From: Casuarina equisetifolia
Taxonomy: Eukaryota; Streptophyta; Magnoliopsida; Fagales; Casuarinaceae
Reading direction: 5' to 3'
Assembly (NCBI GenBank): GCA_028551475.1
Contig: CM052358.1
Location: 8,167,938 to 8,231,937, forward strand
Length of the DNA: 64,000 nt
The stretch's first letter is position 1; every line of letters starts with the position of its first letter. Below the pieces are notes generated by a model. It was not told where the DNA came from. It saw only the letters and a list, made by a program, of their open reading frames with translations, and made no database searches. Below are positions 41,795 through 55,100 of this stretch, in pieces. The translations under genes and the position numbers were made by a program.

Positions 41795-41806
41795 GCGCGG
41801 GAAAAA
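41795..41806 (-). promoter_or_regulatory. Perfect E2F-binding site upstream of RBR1
   Basis: The plus strand reads GCGCGGGAAAAA, so the minus strand reads TTTTTCCCGCGC, matching the E2F consensus TTTSSCGC. It lies about 650 bases before the ATG and near the expected transcription start. Plant RBR promoters are known E2F targets, giving feedback: free E2F would raise RBR1. Confidence 0.65.
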
Positions 41807-41914
41807 CAGCATGGGTATGCGAGTGATAACCACCATCATCTACATGTCCGATGCATACACATCCATGTCACCCAATGGGCGAACGACACGCATGGACGTT
41901 AGGTTTTTCTTTTA

Positions 41915-41923
41915 CCGCCAAAA
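41915..41923 (-). promoter_or_regulatory. Second E2F-like site upstream of RBR1
   Basis: The minus strand reads TTTTGGCGG, fitting TTTSSCGS, about 110-120 bp upstream of the first site. A CTCCCGCCG word follows at 41925-41933. Two spaced sites strengthen the case for E2F control. Confidence 0.45.
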
Positions 41924-42800
41924 CCTCCCGCCGTTACGTGGTTCTCTGATGCTGTGCCTTACGTTACGGCGGGTTAACGGTAGCCTGCCTTAATGCTGTC
42001 GATCCCTTTCGGCCTCGGTAAAATCAAATCGGTCCCACCCACACGTGCGTGTGAGGACGCTGGGACCCAGAAGTGGGTGTCTTTATCCGTTGCCATTTGT
42101 CGTTTTCGTTGGAGGGTGTTTTGGTTCTTCAAAAGCCAATTATTTTTTTCTTAAAATCTGCATAATAATTCCGATGACCTTTACCAAGTCAATGATTATT
42201 CTTAATCGTTTTGAATTTTCACCTTTGCAACGGACAAGTAAAACTGATTTATGAAAAACTATAAATATTAACACCTTTCAAAAGTGCATAAGATCCCAAG
42301 CATGTTATGTTACTCTAAACGTAGTAATTAAATGGTCATTATCCTAAAAGTTTTTGTTGTTGTTATTTTGTTGTATGAGAATGACAATATACATTCAACT
42401 ATGAACAAGATCTAAGAAATAATGCCTGTTTTCCCGTGTTACTACAGTGAAAAGACAAATTATAGGAATTAATTGAACGAAGTATCATTAGTTATTCATC
42501 AAAAGTTAGGGGAGAAAAAAGAAGTTTTGAGACCTAAAAAAAAAATGTTGGAAAATATTAAATTGACAAACCCAAAAGCCAGCCTGTGGGATAGTTTTCA
42601 AAATATTCAATTCCTTTTTCGGTTAATGGTTTTTATTGAAAATTCAATTTTCCAGTACCATAAAATACAACCAATCCATACGTAAATATGCTTAAATTCG
42701 GCCAACTCGCACACAATACTACTGGTGCTCAATAGCATAACGACATTATTTATTACCGTTGCTTAATCGATTACTGTCCCGGAATTCATTTGTAAAGACT

Positions 42801-42866
42801 GGTGGCTTAACGTGAAGGTAGTCGTGATGGAAAGCTAGCATTGGTGGCTTAACGTGAAAGTAGTCG
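42801..42866. repeat. Tandem duplication, 42 bp period
   Basis: The word 'ggtggcttaacgtgaa' followed by 'gtagtcg' occurs at 42801 and 42843 with one change. On the minus strand it encodes two DY(F/L)HVKPP words within an open frame of 60 codons. Confidence 0.6.
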
Positions 42867-42930
42867 CGACGAGAAGTATCTAACGGAGAAGTCTCGACTT
42901 GCGCATTAGTACTCCTTGTTGTATTCATAA

Positions 42931-43055
42931 TGGTTTACTTGCTTCTTTGGGTTACATGCCTTTTTTAGCTTTTTCTTAATTATATTTGTATTGGTTTACT
43001 TGACTCTCTAGGTTACATATTTTTATGGGTTTTCCTAATTATACTGGTATTATTT
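42931..43055. repeat. Tandem duplication, 61 bp period
   Basis: 'tggtttacttg...ggttacat...ttttcttaattata' at 42931 is repeated from 42992 with several substitutions. It is AT-rich, non-coding and of unknown origin. Confidence 0.55.
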
Positions 43056-44127
43056 ATTTCCTTTCGTAGTTAGACTACACTTAGACCTCCATATACAAAG
43101 GTGGCTCGCGTAATAAAAGATAATAGCCTTTGTAAGAAGTCGGTTTACTGGTTTACATTTGTAATATGGTTAATCCAAAAATAATACAAATGCTTACAAT
43201 GTTAGCAATTTAATGGGCTTCCATTAATTTTTTATACACACACGACAAAAAATTAAGAAATAAACTTAGAAAATGTACCCCTTTATTAACCCCACAAATG
43301 TTTTTTTATGTACACACCCAGACTCACTCGTTAAGACTAAGGAGCCTTGGATCCTATTAGCTTATCATTAAGCTATTAGGAGATTGACAACACACCAATG
43401 TTGCAAAAACCTAAACTTCAACGTTTGTTTTCGAGTCAAATAATATATTTTTACGTTTTTACACGAACTCGTGGATGGGTTGTTATTATATATATGCACT
43501 GAGTCTGGTTCAAATCTTTAGGATCGGTTTGTTATAAAAATGTGCAAAAATTTGGATTTTATAAAATAAATAGAGTCAAAAATCAGTTTTTACGCAAGTT
43601 ACTTACCCATTTTCTTCCATTTCGGCCAGTCGATTCTATCAAAAATTCGTTTTTAAATGCCAAGAAATATAGCCATCTAGTGTCATGCTCAATAAATAAA
43701 TATTTGGAAATGAACGTGACACGTGAGAAAACGAAAAGAAGGAATAAATGCTGGAGGGGATTTCTAGCGAATGGCTTAGGGATTTGACCTTGGTTCATTG
43801 TCCGCTGGAATAAAGCCAATTATTACTTCCAAATGGGGTACAAAATGAAGCACCGAAGTGATGTATCCGTCGAACGGCCGCGACTGGTTGCGAGTGCTCC
43901 TTCAGTAGTACGGACTCGACTCCGACGAGACCCCCCGTGGCAGAGATGACTACCGTGGGAGTGCGGACGCATCTTTCAGCTACTGTGTTAGGATTTTACA
44001 TTTCCTTATAACCGAATCCGAACCCGCCCGCTCGACAGGGGCAGGAAAATGCCTTTGCAGGCCTAGACTTCTTGAAGCTCAGTGAAACAACGGACTCCAA
44101 CTACCAACGGCCACTGCGATCAGATCT

Positions 44128-44339
44128 GTGAGTATCTCCATCTTTCTAGCTCTTTTCTCTTCAAGTTTCTTGCTGTATTTCCTTTTTTTTTTTTTTTTTT
44201 CTTTTCTCTCTTCGGTTTCTGCAAGTTTTGTCTGGCAGTTATATGATTTCTGACATTTTTTGAAAATTTTCCCTCTTTGGTGAAGGGAGGAAAGTTTTGG
44301 TACGGTGATTCTGAACTTTTCACACTACTTTTTGTGCAG
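44128..44339 (+). other. Probable 5' UTR intron of PIG-M, ending 2 bases before the ATG
   Basis: A donor GATCT|GTGAGT at 44128 and an acceptor TTTTTGTGCAG ending at 44339 frame a 212 bp T-rich intron. The ATG begins at 44342, so only CA separates the splice junction from the start codon. This is a common plant layout; the splice is inferred. Confidence 0.55.
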
Positions 44340-44341
44340 CA

Positions 44342-47300
44342 ATGGCTTCGTTAGACTTTCGATCACTGCTTCTCTTCTCTGCACTTTTTCGTGCCATTTT
44401 GATTGTATATGGAGAATGGCAAGATAGCCATATGGAAGTTAGATACACGGATGTTGATTACGTTGTCTTTTCCGACGCTGCTTCTTTAATGTTTTCGGGG
44501 GATTCTCCTTATAAAAGAACAACATATCGCTATTCTCCCTTGCTTGCTTTTTTGCTCATTCCAAATTCAATCATTCATCGTTCATGGGGCAAATTTCTCT
44601 TCTCAGCTTCAGGTATGGAGAATTTTTCTCAATTATAAACGCCTTACTTCTATGTTATAGTTTGGATTATGTAAGTAATTTGTACGGAGTATTGATTTTT
44701 AGCTGTATTTAGTTATTTGTTCTGAATTCTCCTTAATCTTTGTTTCCATTCGTAAGGAAATATTGGTAAGATGAACTTGTGGGGTTACACATGTTGTGTG
44801 AACATTGAAAATACTGATTAGTTAAGTATTTAGTCTTTTTCTTTTCTAGGAAACCCTACTGTATCTGCTAGATTGTAATGAGTTCTTTGGGGGAGGAGCA
44901 ACAGTGGTTTTGTTTAAAAAGTATGCCAAGAACATGTCTCATTTGCGCCAATGCCTATGGTTGGTTTTAAGTTTTTTGTCTAGTGGATTCCAGAGCGAAG
45001 GATATCAGTGTGGAATTACTTACTGATTTGTTTGTCCTGGTTTTGAAGAGATCCTTTTGCTGGGAAATAAATGCTACAGTGAGATGGTACTGTTTGAATT
45101 TTATGCTAATGCTTGTTAAGGTCAATTGCAGATCTACTTGTGGGATTGTTTATCCGATCTATTTTGAAGCTGCGGAGGGTGCCGGACAATTTATGCACCT
45201 ATTCTGTTATGGTATGGCTCCTCAATCCATTTACCTTCACCATTGGAACCCGTGGGAACTGTGAGCCTATTGTTTGTGCCATGATTTTGTGGATCATTAT
45301 CTGTCTTATGAATGGTATATCCCTTCTTCCATGTTAGCTTTTTGAATAGATTAGATTTCATTTCTGCTTACTTCAAAAATGCCAGATTGTTCACTTTCTT
45401 AATTCGTTTCTACTGTGTCAAAAGTAGGTCTATGGAAATCTCCCGTCTCCTTTATGTTTGTCTCCAACAAATATATTCAATGTCAAAGGCCGTCAATGTA
45501 AAGAAACATGTTATTTCAACTTGTACTGCAACATTGACATCTTGAGAGGTTATCTGGTCTGAATACATAAACACCTCTTAGACTCGCCCTCTTTTGTTTC
45601 GCTAAGCATCATTTAGAGGGTTTTATTGTTATAAGCTTGAAAACTGAAGTTAGCCATGTGGGTTTCCTTGCTTCATGGGATTCTAATTGTAGCCAGTTTA
45701 AGATTTAGGATCCATTAGATGCGTTGGGAACTGCTAGGGTTAATCTTCTTCAATGGCCTGAGGCTTTGAGATGGACACTGGCCCTTTTTGTTCGGCAAGA
45801 ATTTCAAATGCAGAGCTTCTTGAATCCCAAAAAAAGCATAATTGTTTGAAACATTTGGAGGTCTTCTTGATTCGGTGGAAGAGGAAGAAAAGGAGAGATA
45901 GGGAAGAAGTACGGAAGAAAAATCTCTTTCTACTCTTTGTTTTAATGGAGGAAAGAGTGGATGTCAACATAGATAGTTTCCCACCTGGACGGACAATTTT
46001 ATTTCCGTCCTTATAGGATGAAGCTTCGCTGTTCCCTGGGATTGACTTTGGGCCTTTGCTGTGCCGCTTAGGTGGAGGGCAAGAAGGGGGAGGAGGGCTT
46101 CCCAAATAATTCTAAATAATATGATAAAAGATGTCCTATTACCTTTAACCTTTTGCTTTTCTAGTTCTTAAACACGCATGCTTGTTTCAGTGGAAATGGG
46201 TTGGGCCATCTTGTTAATCAAACAAAAGAAATAACACATGTTTCCCTTTCCTTTGCCTTACCACCCATTTTTTCTCTTCTCCCTCTCTCTCTTTTGGTAT
46301 CATATATAGTGTTCCAGTGGAGATGGGTTAGGATGGGAAAGCTTAATTCTACCTAGATTTGCTTTAGTTACATCACAGTAATTTCTAGTTCTCTAAATAG
46401 TTAATTGGCATTCTGGTTAGTTAATAATCAAATAAACTTTTATCTTCAGATAGCTATGTGATCCTATGCATTTCCGTCCCTCTCTCTTGATGGTTTAATG
46501 TTTTTTGGTTTACAGGTAATATGTTACAAGCTGCATTTTGGTATGGGCTTGTTGTCCACTTTCGAATTTATCCAATTATCTATGCACTTCCTATTATACT
46601 CGTTCTTGATCCAGACATCTTCCCATCTAGCCAGAAGCCGGTCCTTAGTAACTGGATTTCTGGTCAAGGAAAGACAACGCAAACTTGTACGGCTGTGAAT
46701 TATCAGTGCACTGTGTGGTCTTTCTTGAGGAAAATATTTACAAGACGGAGAGTTATGTTTGGCCTGGTATCTGGTGGTGTTTTCCTCTCCTTTACTGGGT
46801 TGTTCTTCTACTTGTATGGGTGGGAGTTCTTACATGAGGCACTGCTATACCATCTTACTCGTACAGATCCAAGACACAACTTCTCTATCTATTTCTATCA
46901 CATATATCTTAACTATGAACGTGAGATTTCAGTGGTGGAAAAGCTTATCTCCTTTTTGCCTCAGTTTATGGTGCAGCTGGTTCTTGTTTTCTGCTTTGCA
47001 CAGGACATCCCTTTCTGCTTCTTTGTGCAAACAGTAGCGTTTGTAGCATTCAATAAGGTACAGCAATTTCTGAGTTATTGTTTCTACATTTTTTTTGCAC
47101 CTTTCTGTACATCTTTTATTCTTTATACTTTTCTAGTTCTCGATCTCACTAGTATTCCATCTTGTCTGAATTAAATTTTAGAAGGATATAATCATGATAA
47201 AGTTTTGACCATGACTACTTACCTATCTCTGTGCTATTTCTTCGATTTTTGAGAAGTTATCCTTCTATCATCCAAAGGTTCTCCTTAAGCCACATATTTG

Positions 47301-47650
47301 ATCTCATGTATCTGTTGGATGTATTTCTTTTACAGGTAATTACAGCACAGTACTTTGTGTGGTTCTTCTGCTTGTTGCCTCTGATACTACCTTGGAGCAA
47401 TATGAAGCTTAAATGGGAAGGCATGCGCTGCATACTTGTATGGATGGGAGCTCAAACCCATTGGTTGATGTGGGGCTATATGCTCGAGTTTAGAGGCAAG
47501 AATGTGTTCCTCCAGCTTTGGATAGCAAGCTTGGTGTTTCTGGCTGCGAATACATTTGTCCTTATGATGATTATCCGCCATCACCGACTCTGTCCAGTAT
47601 TTCAACCGGTAGAGCATACCCATTCCAACAATGAAATAAAACAGGAGTGA
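44342..47650 (+). CDS. PIGM: GPI mannosyltransferase 1 (PIG-M; Arabidopsis PEANUT1), complete
   Basis: Four coding exons: 44342-44612, 45132-45314, 46516-47057, 47336-47650; 1311 bp, 436 aa. PIG-M moves the first mannose from dolichol-phosphate-mannose to GlcN-phosphatidylinositol on the lumenal side of the ER in GPI-anchor synthesis. It is needed for GPI-anchored wall and surface proteins; the Arabidopsis pnt1 mutant shows altered walls. Visible: an N-terminal hydrophobic segment, then EVRYTDVDY with the D37-x-D39 catalytic motif in the first lumenal loop; a [16 protein letters not shown] block typical of the family; many hydrophobic segments expected to span the ER membrane; and [12 protein letters not shown] in exon 3. 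A short polar tail ends the protein. Length fits the family (about 420-450 aa). Intron 2 is 1.2 kb and holds a shadow frame on the opposite strand that I rejected. It diverges from RBR1 and precedes THO1 in the same direction. Confidence 0.95.
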
Positions 47651-48480
47651 GGTTCATTCCCACGAGTGAAACTTGAGGATCTTTGTTCACCACGGTTTTG
47701 TCATTTGCTATGTTATTTTGGAAGTTCTGTAGTGTTGGATACTTCCTTTGTTGTTTTACCTGTTGAGAGTTCATAACCATACTACGGTAGTCATAGGTAG
47801 TTTAAAATAACATCGTATATGCCCCGAGAGTTATCCAAGTGATACCCTGCGTAAACCAACCACGTTCATTTACGCATTCTTTAATTGGGGCAACTACAGC
47901 ACCAGGGTCAGATGCTCAGTTGTTATTGAGCCCAACTCCCCAGTAAAGAAAGAAAAATTCGTACAGAAGTATTTAGCTTAATTGGGAACAGGCTTTGAGA
48001 CCTCTTGGTCCCATATTGGATCTTAGAAACATGTATTATGATAAGGAAAATAAAATGTTAGTATTATAAGTTAATAAGTTAAGTCAATTTCTGTGATCAC
48101 AGACTCAGTAGTTCAAACAAGTTGGGTCTAAAACGTTCCGTGCGAGGCTTTGAATCCATTCGTCATAATTTTACCGTTTGGGCCAACCAGTACCGGGACA
48201 GGCAACTCTTACCTATTAACATGTTAAGCTTAATCGTCTCAGGGAATGGGATTTGCTTCTTTATGGGAATCGCGAAGCCGGCATTCATTAGAACCTTCTT
48301 TTCGCACCTGAAGGTAATAAATATTTGGGATGGAAATTAAGTTGTTTTATTACTAATAATGTTGGATTTGTTCCAAATTCGGTCCTCGTGAATTCTTACT
48401 TTGATGAGATTCTACGAAAGCGGCGAGGCGGAGCCTATTGTTCTCTCTCTCCGTCTCTGTCTCTCTGGGATCACTAGCAG
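47651..48480 (+). other. PIG-M 3' region and THO1 upstream region
   Basis: No gene is seen. AATAAA at about 48048-48053 is some 400 bases past the PIG-M stop and could be a poly(A) signal. A 72-codon frame (48122-48340) starts at a non-ATG codon and has no family match by eye. Confidence 0.45.
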
Positions 48481-49155
48481 TACGTGGGTGCTCGAACTGT
48501 ACCAGACGCGGCGACATCACTGAACCGTAACTTCCAGTTCAATTTCTCTCAGCGCTTTCGTTTTTCCTTAATTCCTTCGACTTTGCGCGACAAAAACCCT
48601 ACTTTTCCCTTCTTCTTGTTTCAAGTTTTCTTCTTTGGTTACCGGGAGAAGTTCGGGAATGGGCACGAACACTTAAAAGTTCCGGCCTTTCGGGGTCCCT
48701 CTGGTATACGACCTGGGGAAATGAATTATTTTATTTTTAGTTGGCATTTTCGGAAATCAAACAGAGTACTGGAATTGGTTGTTGTTTGCTGTTAAATATA
48801 ATGTTTTGTTGGGGGAACTTATGCTGCATCAACACTGTATTAGAATCATTTTAAGCTGTTGTCAAAGTCTCTTGCTTCAGCAACTTATTGGTTTCGTTCC
48901 AAAATTAGGAACTTCTTTGGGTGTAAGCAATGTTTGTTCAATATTCGTGACTAAAGTAACTATCTTTTAAAATGTCCCCTAAATGTTTCAGCGATAATAA
49001 GAAAATTGATTATTTTTGAGTTGTATTTATGATTATATCTCATGTCGATTTTGTGCCTGAAAATCCAGATCCCAGGACTCACGGGTGGACTTCATTTTTA
49101 CAACCGGAGCATTCTTGGCTGAGCTTTACCAAGGCTGTTTTGGTCTAAACTTGAA
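48480..49155 (+). promoter_or_regulatory. THO1 leader with telo-box and likely 5' UTR intron
   Basis: A CT-rich start region (about 48440-48470) is followed by a leader with a telo-box AAACCCTA at 48594-48601. A donor-like CTCTG|GTATAC near 48703 and acceptor CCCAG ending at 49075 suggest a 5' UTR intron, leaving about 80 leader bases before the ATG at 49156. These splice sites are less certain than those in the coding part. Confidence 0.4.
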
Positions 49156-52100
49156 ATGGTAAGCATTCTTCTTTAGTTATTTACTTTTTGGAGTTACTAT
49201 CAGCTTAAAGTCGTTAGCCAGGTGAGCCCTAATAAGACTGGATAGAGGTTAACAGGTTAAGAGGTTAAGAAGTATTCTTCTCATAAATTGTTTAGGGTTT
49301 ACCACTTGATTAGCTCCTAAAGTCAATCCTGGTTTTATTCCTTTAACACCTATAGAGATGATCATGTTTCAAGGTATGAACCTAATTGTTGTCAAATATC
49401 CCAGTAGCAATGGCCTAGATTGTTTTACGGGTTATAGTAGCTTTAATAATATTTTTCTTTTCAGATTCTGTTTTGGCGTTTAGCTCACACCTTGTGAGAT
49501 TTGAATATATGACCTTTCACTAACCACCCATGTTAAGAGAGTGGAAGTGCAAGCAACCAGCTCACTTGGGGGCAGGAAAAAGCTACTGTGGAGCTTTTAG
49601 AACTTGATGTTGCTGTGATATCTATAGTCATTTTTAATCTCCTGTTTCATAATTATACCTCTGGAACTGATCTTTTATATTCTATTTGATATCCAATTCT
49701 GAAAACACTTACATTCGAGAAATTAACTATCATATTTAGCTCTTCTTATTTATTGTTAGTGTTCTACTGTGGCTGCTACTGTACTCTGTAATCTTTACAT
49801 CTATGTTGAAATATTGTTATGCCAACCATTGTCTGTTATTCTCAGGAAGTGTTCAAAAGGGCCATATTACAGCCTGGGCCACCTGAAAGTTTTGCACTGC
49901 GCACTGTTCAGGAAGTTGTAAAGCCTCAGGTAATTAACAAGTAATGCCTCTCCTTTTTAAATATAGATTTCTTAGATGGAGGAAAAAGAACATTGATGAG
50001 CTAAGTTACTACTTACATTCTGATATTGCTATGGTTATTATGCATGATATGGGGATTCCCTTCTCCCATATGATGTGTGCCTTCATAGATACAGTTATTG
50101 TGTTAAAAAGAGCGAAATAGTGGATTTAAGAGATAATTTTAAGATTAAGGGCCCTGCTAATCTGGTGGATATGAATTTGTACGGAATTACTTTAGAATAT
50201 TTTATCTTTATGATTGTAGATTCTCTATTTTCTCAATTCGGTTGATCAATTTAATCATTTTTTCTCCATTTGTCTCTCAAATTTCAAGCATGAGCCCTTA
50301 CTTAGTTGGTTTGTGCATTTGGGGTTGTGAAATGTGGTGCTTGTAAACCTTCTTTGAGCTTTGCTTATCCTGATAAAGAAACTACAAATAAAAAGGCTTC
50401 AAACCTTTGTGCTTGTAGATGGAAGAAACCTTGTTTCAACTGGGTTCAATGCTTGATTTTAAGTGGCTTCTTGGTAGGATTAGGCTTTTGACAATTTAAT
50501 ATTTAACTTGTGGTGGTTCTTATGAAGGGATCACAACTGTCAGCACAAAGCGAGTCTGTCAGTGGTTTGCATGATATATCTTTAAGAGTTGCTTTCTTTT
50601 CAGTTCTGACAATTGAAAACTTTTTCTCTTGACAGAAACAAACAAAACTTGCCCAAGATGAGAATCAATTATTAGAAAATATTCTTCGGGCTTTGCTTCA
50701 GGAACTTGTGGTATGTTTCTTGTTCAAGAAGTGCAGCGATTTGCACAGTGATACATGTGGGTTGTATACATCTATACTGTTTTTCCGTAAAAAGATTGGA
50801 ACTGATTGGTTGTTTTTGCCTCTCTGAAACTGTTATTCTTTTTCCATGGTTTAGACAGCAAATATTTCTAGTTTAGAATTTGGATGGAAGATGAGTGAGC
50901 TTTACTCAATATAAGTTTCCCTACTTTGTTCCTGTGTTTTGTTTATGTTATTTAGAGGCAGAGAAGCCCTAATTGAAAATGGACAAATATCCAATTCATT
51001 GGCAATATCTTCGTATCAGTTCATTGTGCCCTTCTTTTATGGTCTTTAAGATCTTCTGTATTGATTATGTTGATTCTATTGATTCTATTGTCAATCTTTT
51101 GGGTACTTCTTTATTACCTTTTCTTTCTTTCCTTTTCAAAGTGGTTTATGAGAAGATGCCGATGGTGTAAGCAATCATAGACCCACATGTATTAAGTAGA
51201 TTCATGAAGTTCGTGTTTAGCTCATCTGATTGCTTTGGTGTTTGCACATTCGGGGGCTAGATTCATTTACCATTTAGTTTTAAACTAACATTAAGAAGAT
51301 GGACTTTAATTAGATTCTCAAAATTAAATTAGACTATTATGCTTTATCCTTTGTAGTTTAGAGAAGGCTAAAAAAATGTCCTTCAGAACACAAAAACATG
51401 CAGGAAAAATGAAGAAAATAAGTTTTCTACCTCTGCTCGAGGATGTATTATATTTTATTCCTATGAACTTGTTATTAGCTGCATGCTCTCCCTGATTGAA
51501 TTAAGTTTGGCTTGTATGTGGCACAGTCATCTGCAGTGCAGTCGGGGGAGGAAATAATGAACTATGGGCGATCAATTGATGATAGTGAAACCACCCAGGG
51601 TCACATTCCTCGCCTTCTTGGTCAGTGCAAGCTTCTTATTTCTACAACTTAATATTAGGTGTTCCATCATCCGATTCTGATGCTGTATGGGATTGGGTAG
51701 TATTGCTTTACTTCAGGGGGGTTTGATGTTTTAGATGGTTATCTTAGCTAGCAATGAAGTTATTATTGTGGGCTCAAGATGATTTAGAGCCCACAATATG
51801 GTTATATTGAAACTTTTCTACTCTGCTTTGCGGGAGATATGCAAAAGCCGCAGAGTCAATGGCTACAAGTTCTTTGGAAATTGATCTACTTAATTATGGT
51901 CCCCTTCAAGTGAGATGAAATGGAAATTCTTTTAATTAGTATGGGTTGAAAGTTATGATATTTCCAAGTAGGATGTCTTTTTGGTGGGTAACCTGTTATC
52001 CAGCTTGCTGGTTTATATTTAGATTGGATGGCTTCTCAGGGTGGATTTCCCTTGGTCCTGAAATTCTCTAATTGCCTGTTTTCTATATTTTGAATTTCTA

Positions 52101-55100
52101 GGTTGGCTTTTGCCATTTTAATATGACTTTTAGTACTGTTTAAATTGTGAAACCTATTAGTCATATTCTCTAATGTTTTCTTTTTCTTGTCAGATATTGT
52201 GTTGTATCTTTGTGAGAGGGAACATGTAGAAGGTGGCATGATATTTCAACTGTTGGAAGATTTGACAGAGATGTCTACAATGAGAAACTGTAAAGATATT
52301 TTTGGTTATATAGAGAGCAAACAAGATATTTTGGGGAAGGTAACTTTTCTTTCAATGAACGTAATTGTCTAATGATTCATTTTTCTGTACTCCTTAATCA
52401 CTGTAGTCTGTACCTCTTCTTATATGGGTTTTACAACTTTGTGGCTTTATTACAAACAGCAAGAGCTTTTTGCTCGTGGGAAACTTGTGATGTTGAGAAC
52501 ATGCAATCAACTACTTCGTCGCCTATCAAAGGTCATCTTGAAAGCCATTATTCTCTTTGTTTCTTTTCATTTCTTTTTTTTTTTTTTTTAATTTTCATCT
52601 TGATTTTTTTTTTCCTTCTACTGGCAAGACTTGTGCTGATGTTAGTGCATTCCCGAACAGAATTACATGTTAAGCTTGAACTGCACTTTGTTTGAATGTT
52701 ATTTTTGATATTAATATTCAAGTAATGTGTGGTAATTTGCAATTTTTGATGCTTGGGGCGTTTTCAGCATCATATGGATGATAGTTGGTACTTATTGTAC
52801 ATATTAGTGATTCTTCACTAGGATCTTCAATGATCCTTCTGGTTATTTAGTCTTGCACTATTATAAGGGGTAACAATTTTCGCACAATACAGCCTTTTTG
52901 AACTTACATGTGTCAGTTTAACATTGTGGAGGGATTGATGGGTTAGTATACCCGACAGTTGTATGACTTCTCCATATGTTATTGTAACCTATTCTGAAGT
53001 TTTTTGCATGAACTATTTCACTGATGAAGCAAAAACCTTACTATTTGTGCTACTGTTGACAAAAGTGACTCGTTCAATAACAACATTTTGTATTCCTATT
53101 CACTTAAAAAAGAAAAAAAAAACATAATCTTAATTCTTATACTTTGTAAACTATATTACTGAAGCTAAATCTTTTGATACTACTGTTGTTCAAGAATCGG
53201 GATGTCTACTTTATCTTCATATTGGCAAGGAACTTCAACTAGGCTATAATGTGAAAAATGAAACTGAGCTTTCTAATGTTTTTGTATTTACATGTGTAGG
53301 CAAATGACGTGGTCTTTTGTGGAAGAATTCTCATGTTTCTGGCACATTTTTTTCCATTGTCTGAACGCTCAGGTGCTTGTAGTGGACCTGATTTTCATTT
53401 TATTTTCATTTTTATTTTCATTGCTTTTCTTTCCTCATTCATGTTAGTTTGCTGATTTTGTTAAATCCCACAGCGGTGAATATTAAAGGAGTTTTCAACA
53501 CATCAAATGAGACAAAGTATGAGAAAGATCCTCCAGATGGTACATCCTAACAAAAGAGTATTTTGGCTTATTGAAATGTCAATCTATTCCTCGTTTTTAT
53601 TTACCACAAACAAGTTTCTTCCTTGAGTGCATTGGCTAATCAGTTCCTTATTTTTTAGGCCTTTCTATTGATTTCAACTTTTACAAGACTTTTTGGAGTT
53701 TGCAGGTAAATTTTTATCATTTACCGAAAGAAAAGTCTCTTCTCTCATGTATCTTACTGCATTGCTACTGATCGAAGTCTCTGTACCTTTGGTATATAGA
53801 ATAATTCCAGAGCTACTTTTGTGACGAGAAATCATGAAAAAGTACAAGTAACTAATTAGTAATATCTTGCCACCAAAAATATTGAGAGGTGCTTCCCTAG
53901 TGCAAATTTGTTCTTATTATGCATTCAGGAGTAGCTTCTGAAAATTTCTATTTATGATGAATCTGACATGAAAATTTAAAAAATTCTGCTTTCATGATGA
54001 AACTTGGTGAAGACATATGGTAAGGTTTCCATCTAGGTTTGTCTGGTAACTCAATCTACTAGATTGGAAAGGTCAACGTATTCTTCTAGAAGGCTTACTA
54101 TATATATGAAATGAACATATATATTGAAATTATTCTGTTGGGGAAACAGCAGTGTTTTAGATTAGTGGTAATCATTAGAAGTTAGTGGACCTGCCTCGAT
54201 TAAAATGGCAATTTATATCACAAGATGTTTGAAATAATCCTCCTTTCCTGCTTCTTCGTTTCTGTTACTGCTTGGCTTGGAAGAAAGAAAAAGGGATAGA
54301 GAATTGCTTCAAATACTGCATATGCCTACGTAATACATTGTGATTGATGAACAAACTTTCTAAAACGCTTGTCTTACCCATCCATGCTGTTATTGAACGC
54401 CACAAATGCCCATTAATTATTCCCAGCTCTGAATTGACTTCCACATGCACCTGAATCGGGAACTCAACTTTCCATGGATTTCCAAACTAGTGGTCATGTT
54501 CAATTGTTTTGTTATGGGCTGAGCCTTTTCGTAGTTTGACTGATTATGAGGGAAAATATGTTGGAAACACTATACGTTGTTTTCCGCAGGACATAGATTT
54601 GTGGCTCCTTAGGCCAGAGCTGTAAGAATCTGCTTGCATGATTGCCAGTAACTGTTAATAAGGGAGTTTGTCACGTTCATAACCTTAACTGATAATTTTT
54701 CTGTTGGGCAGCTTTGGTAGATGCAGTAAATAATATTCATTCTTGACCTGGATTTGCTGATGGGATATTTGTATGTGTTTTCAGGAATATTTTTGCAACC
54801 CTGCTTCTCTAAGTCCTACTCCTGCTAAGTGGCAGAAATTTTCATCCAGCTTAATGGTAAACCTTTCAATATCAGAAGTTTATCTGATGAGCTTAGTCTT
54901 GTTATTATTATTTTAATAGCTTCCTCTTTCACTATTTACCTTACTTCTTTTCCATGGACTTTGAGATGTATAGGTTGTCTTCAATACCTTTGAAGCTCAA
55001 CCATTAAGCGATGAAGAGGGAGATGCTAATAACTTGGAGGAAGAGGTGGCAAATTTCAGTATAAAATATCTTACAAGCAGTAAACTGATGGGTTTAGAGG

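Larger units (their letters stand above)
42000..43850. other. Spacer between the divergent RBR1 and PIG-M genes
   Basis: No gene is supported. The region has two CACGTG G-boxes (42042-42047 and 43720-43725), two short tandem repeats listed separately, and long AT-rich runs. A minus ATG frame of 60 codons (42746-42928) runs through one of the repeats and has no known family. Confidence 0.45.

Noticed and set aside
42746..42928. 60-codon minus ATG frame with two DY-x-HVKPP words
   Set aside because: The peptide repeat is just the 42 bp DNA duplication; no signal peptide, homologue or promoter could be supported.
45740..46105. 121-codon minus frame within PIG-M intron 2
   Set aside because: No ATG-led domain, low-complexity Pro/Ser/Lys content and no splice partners; opposite-strand shadow of a purine-rich stretch that is also open on the plus strand.
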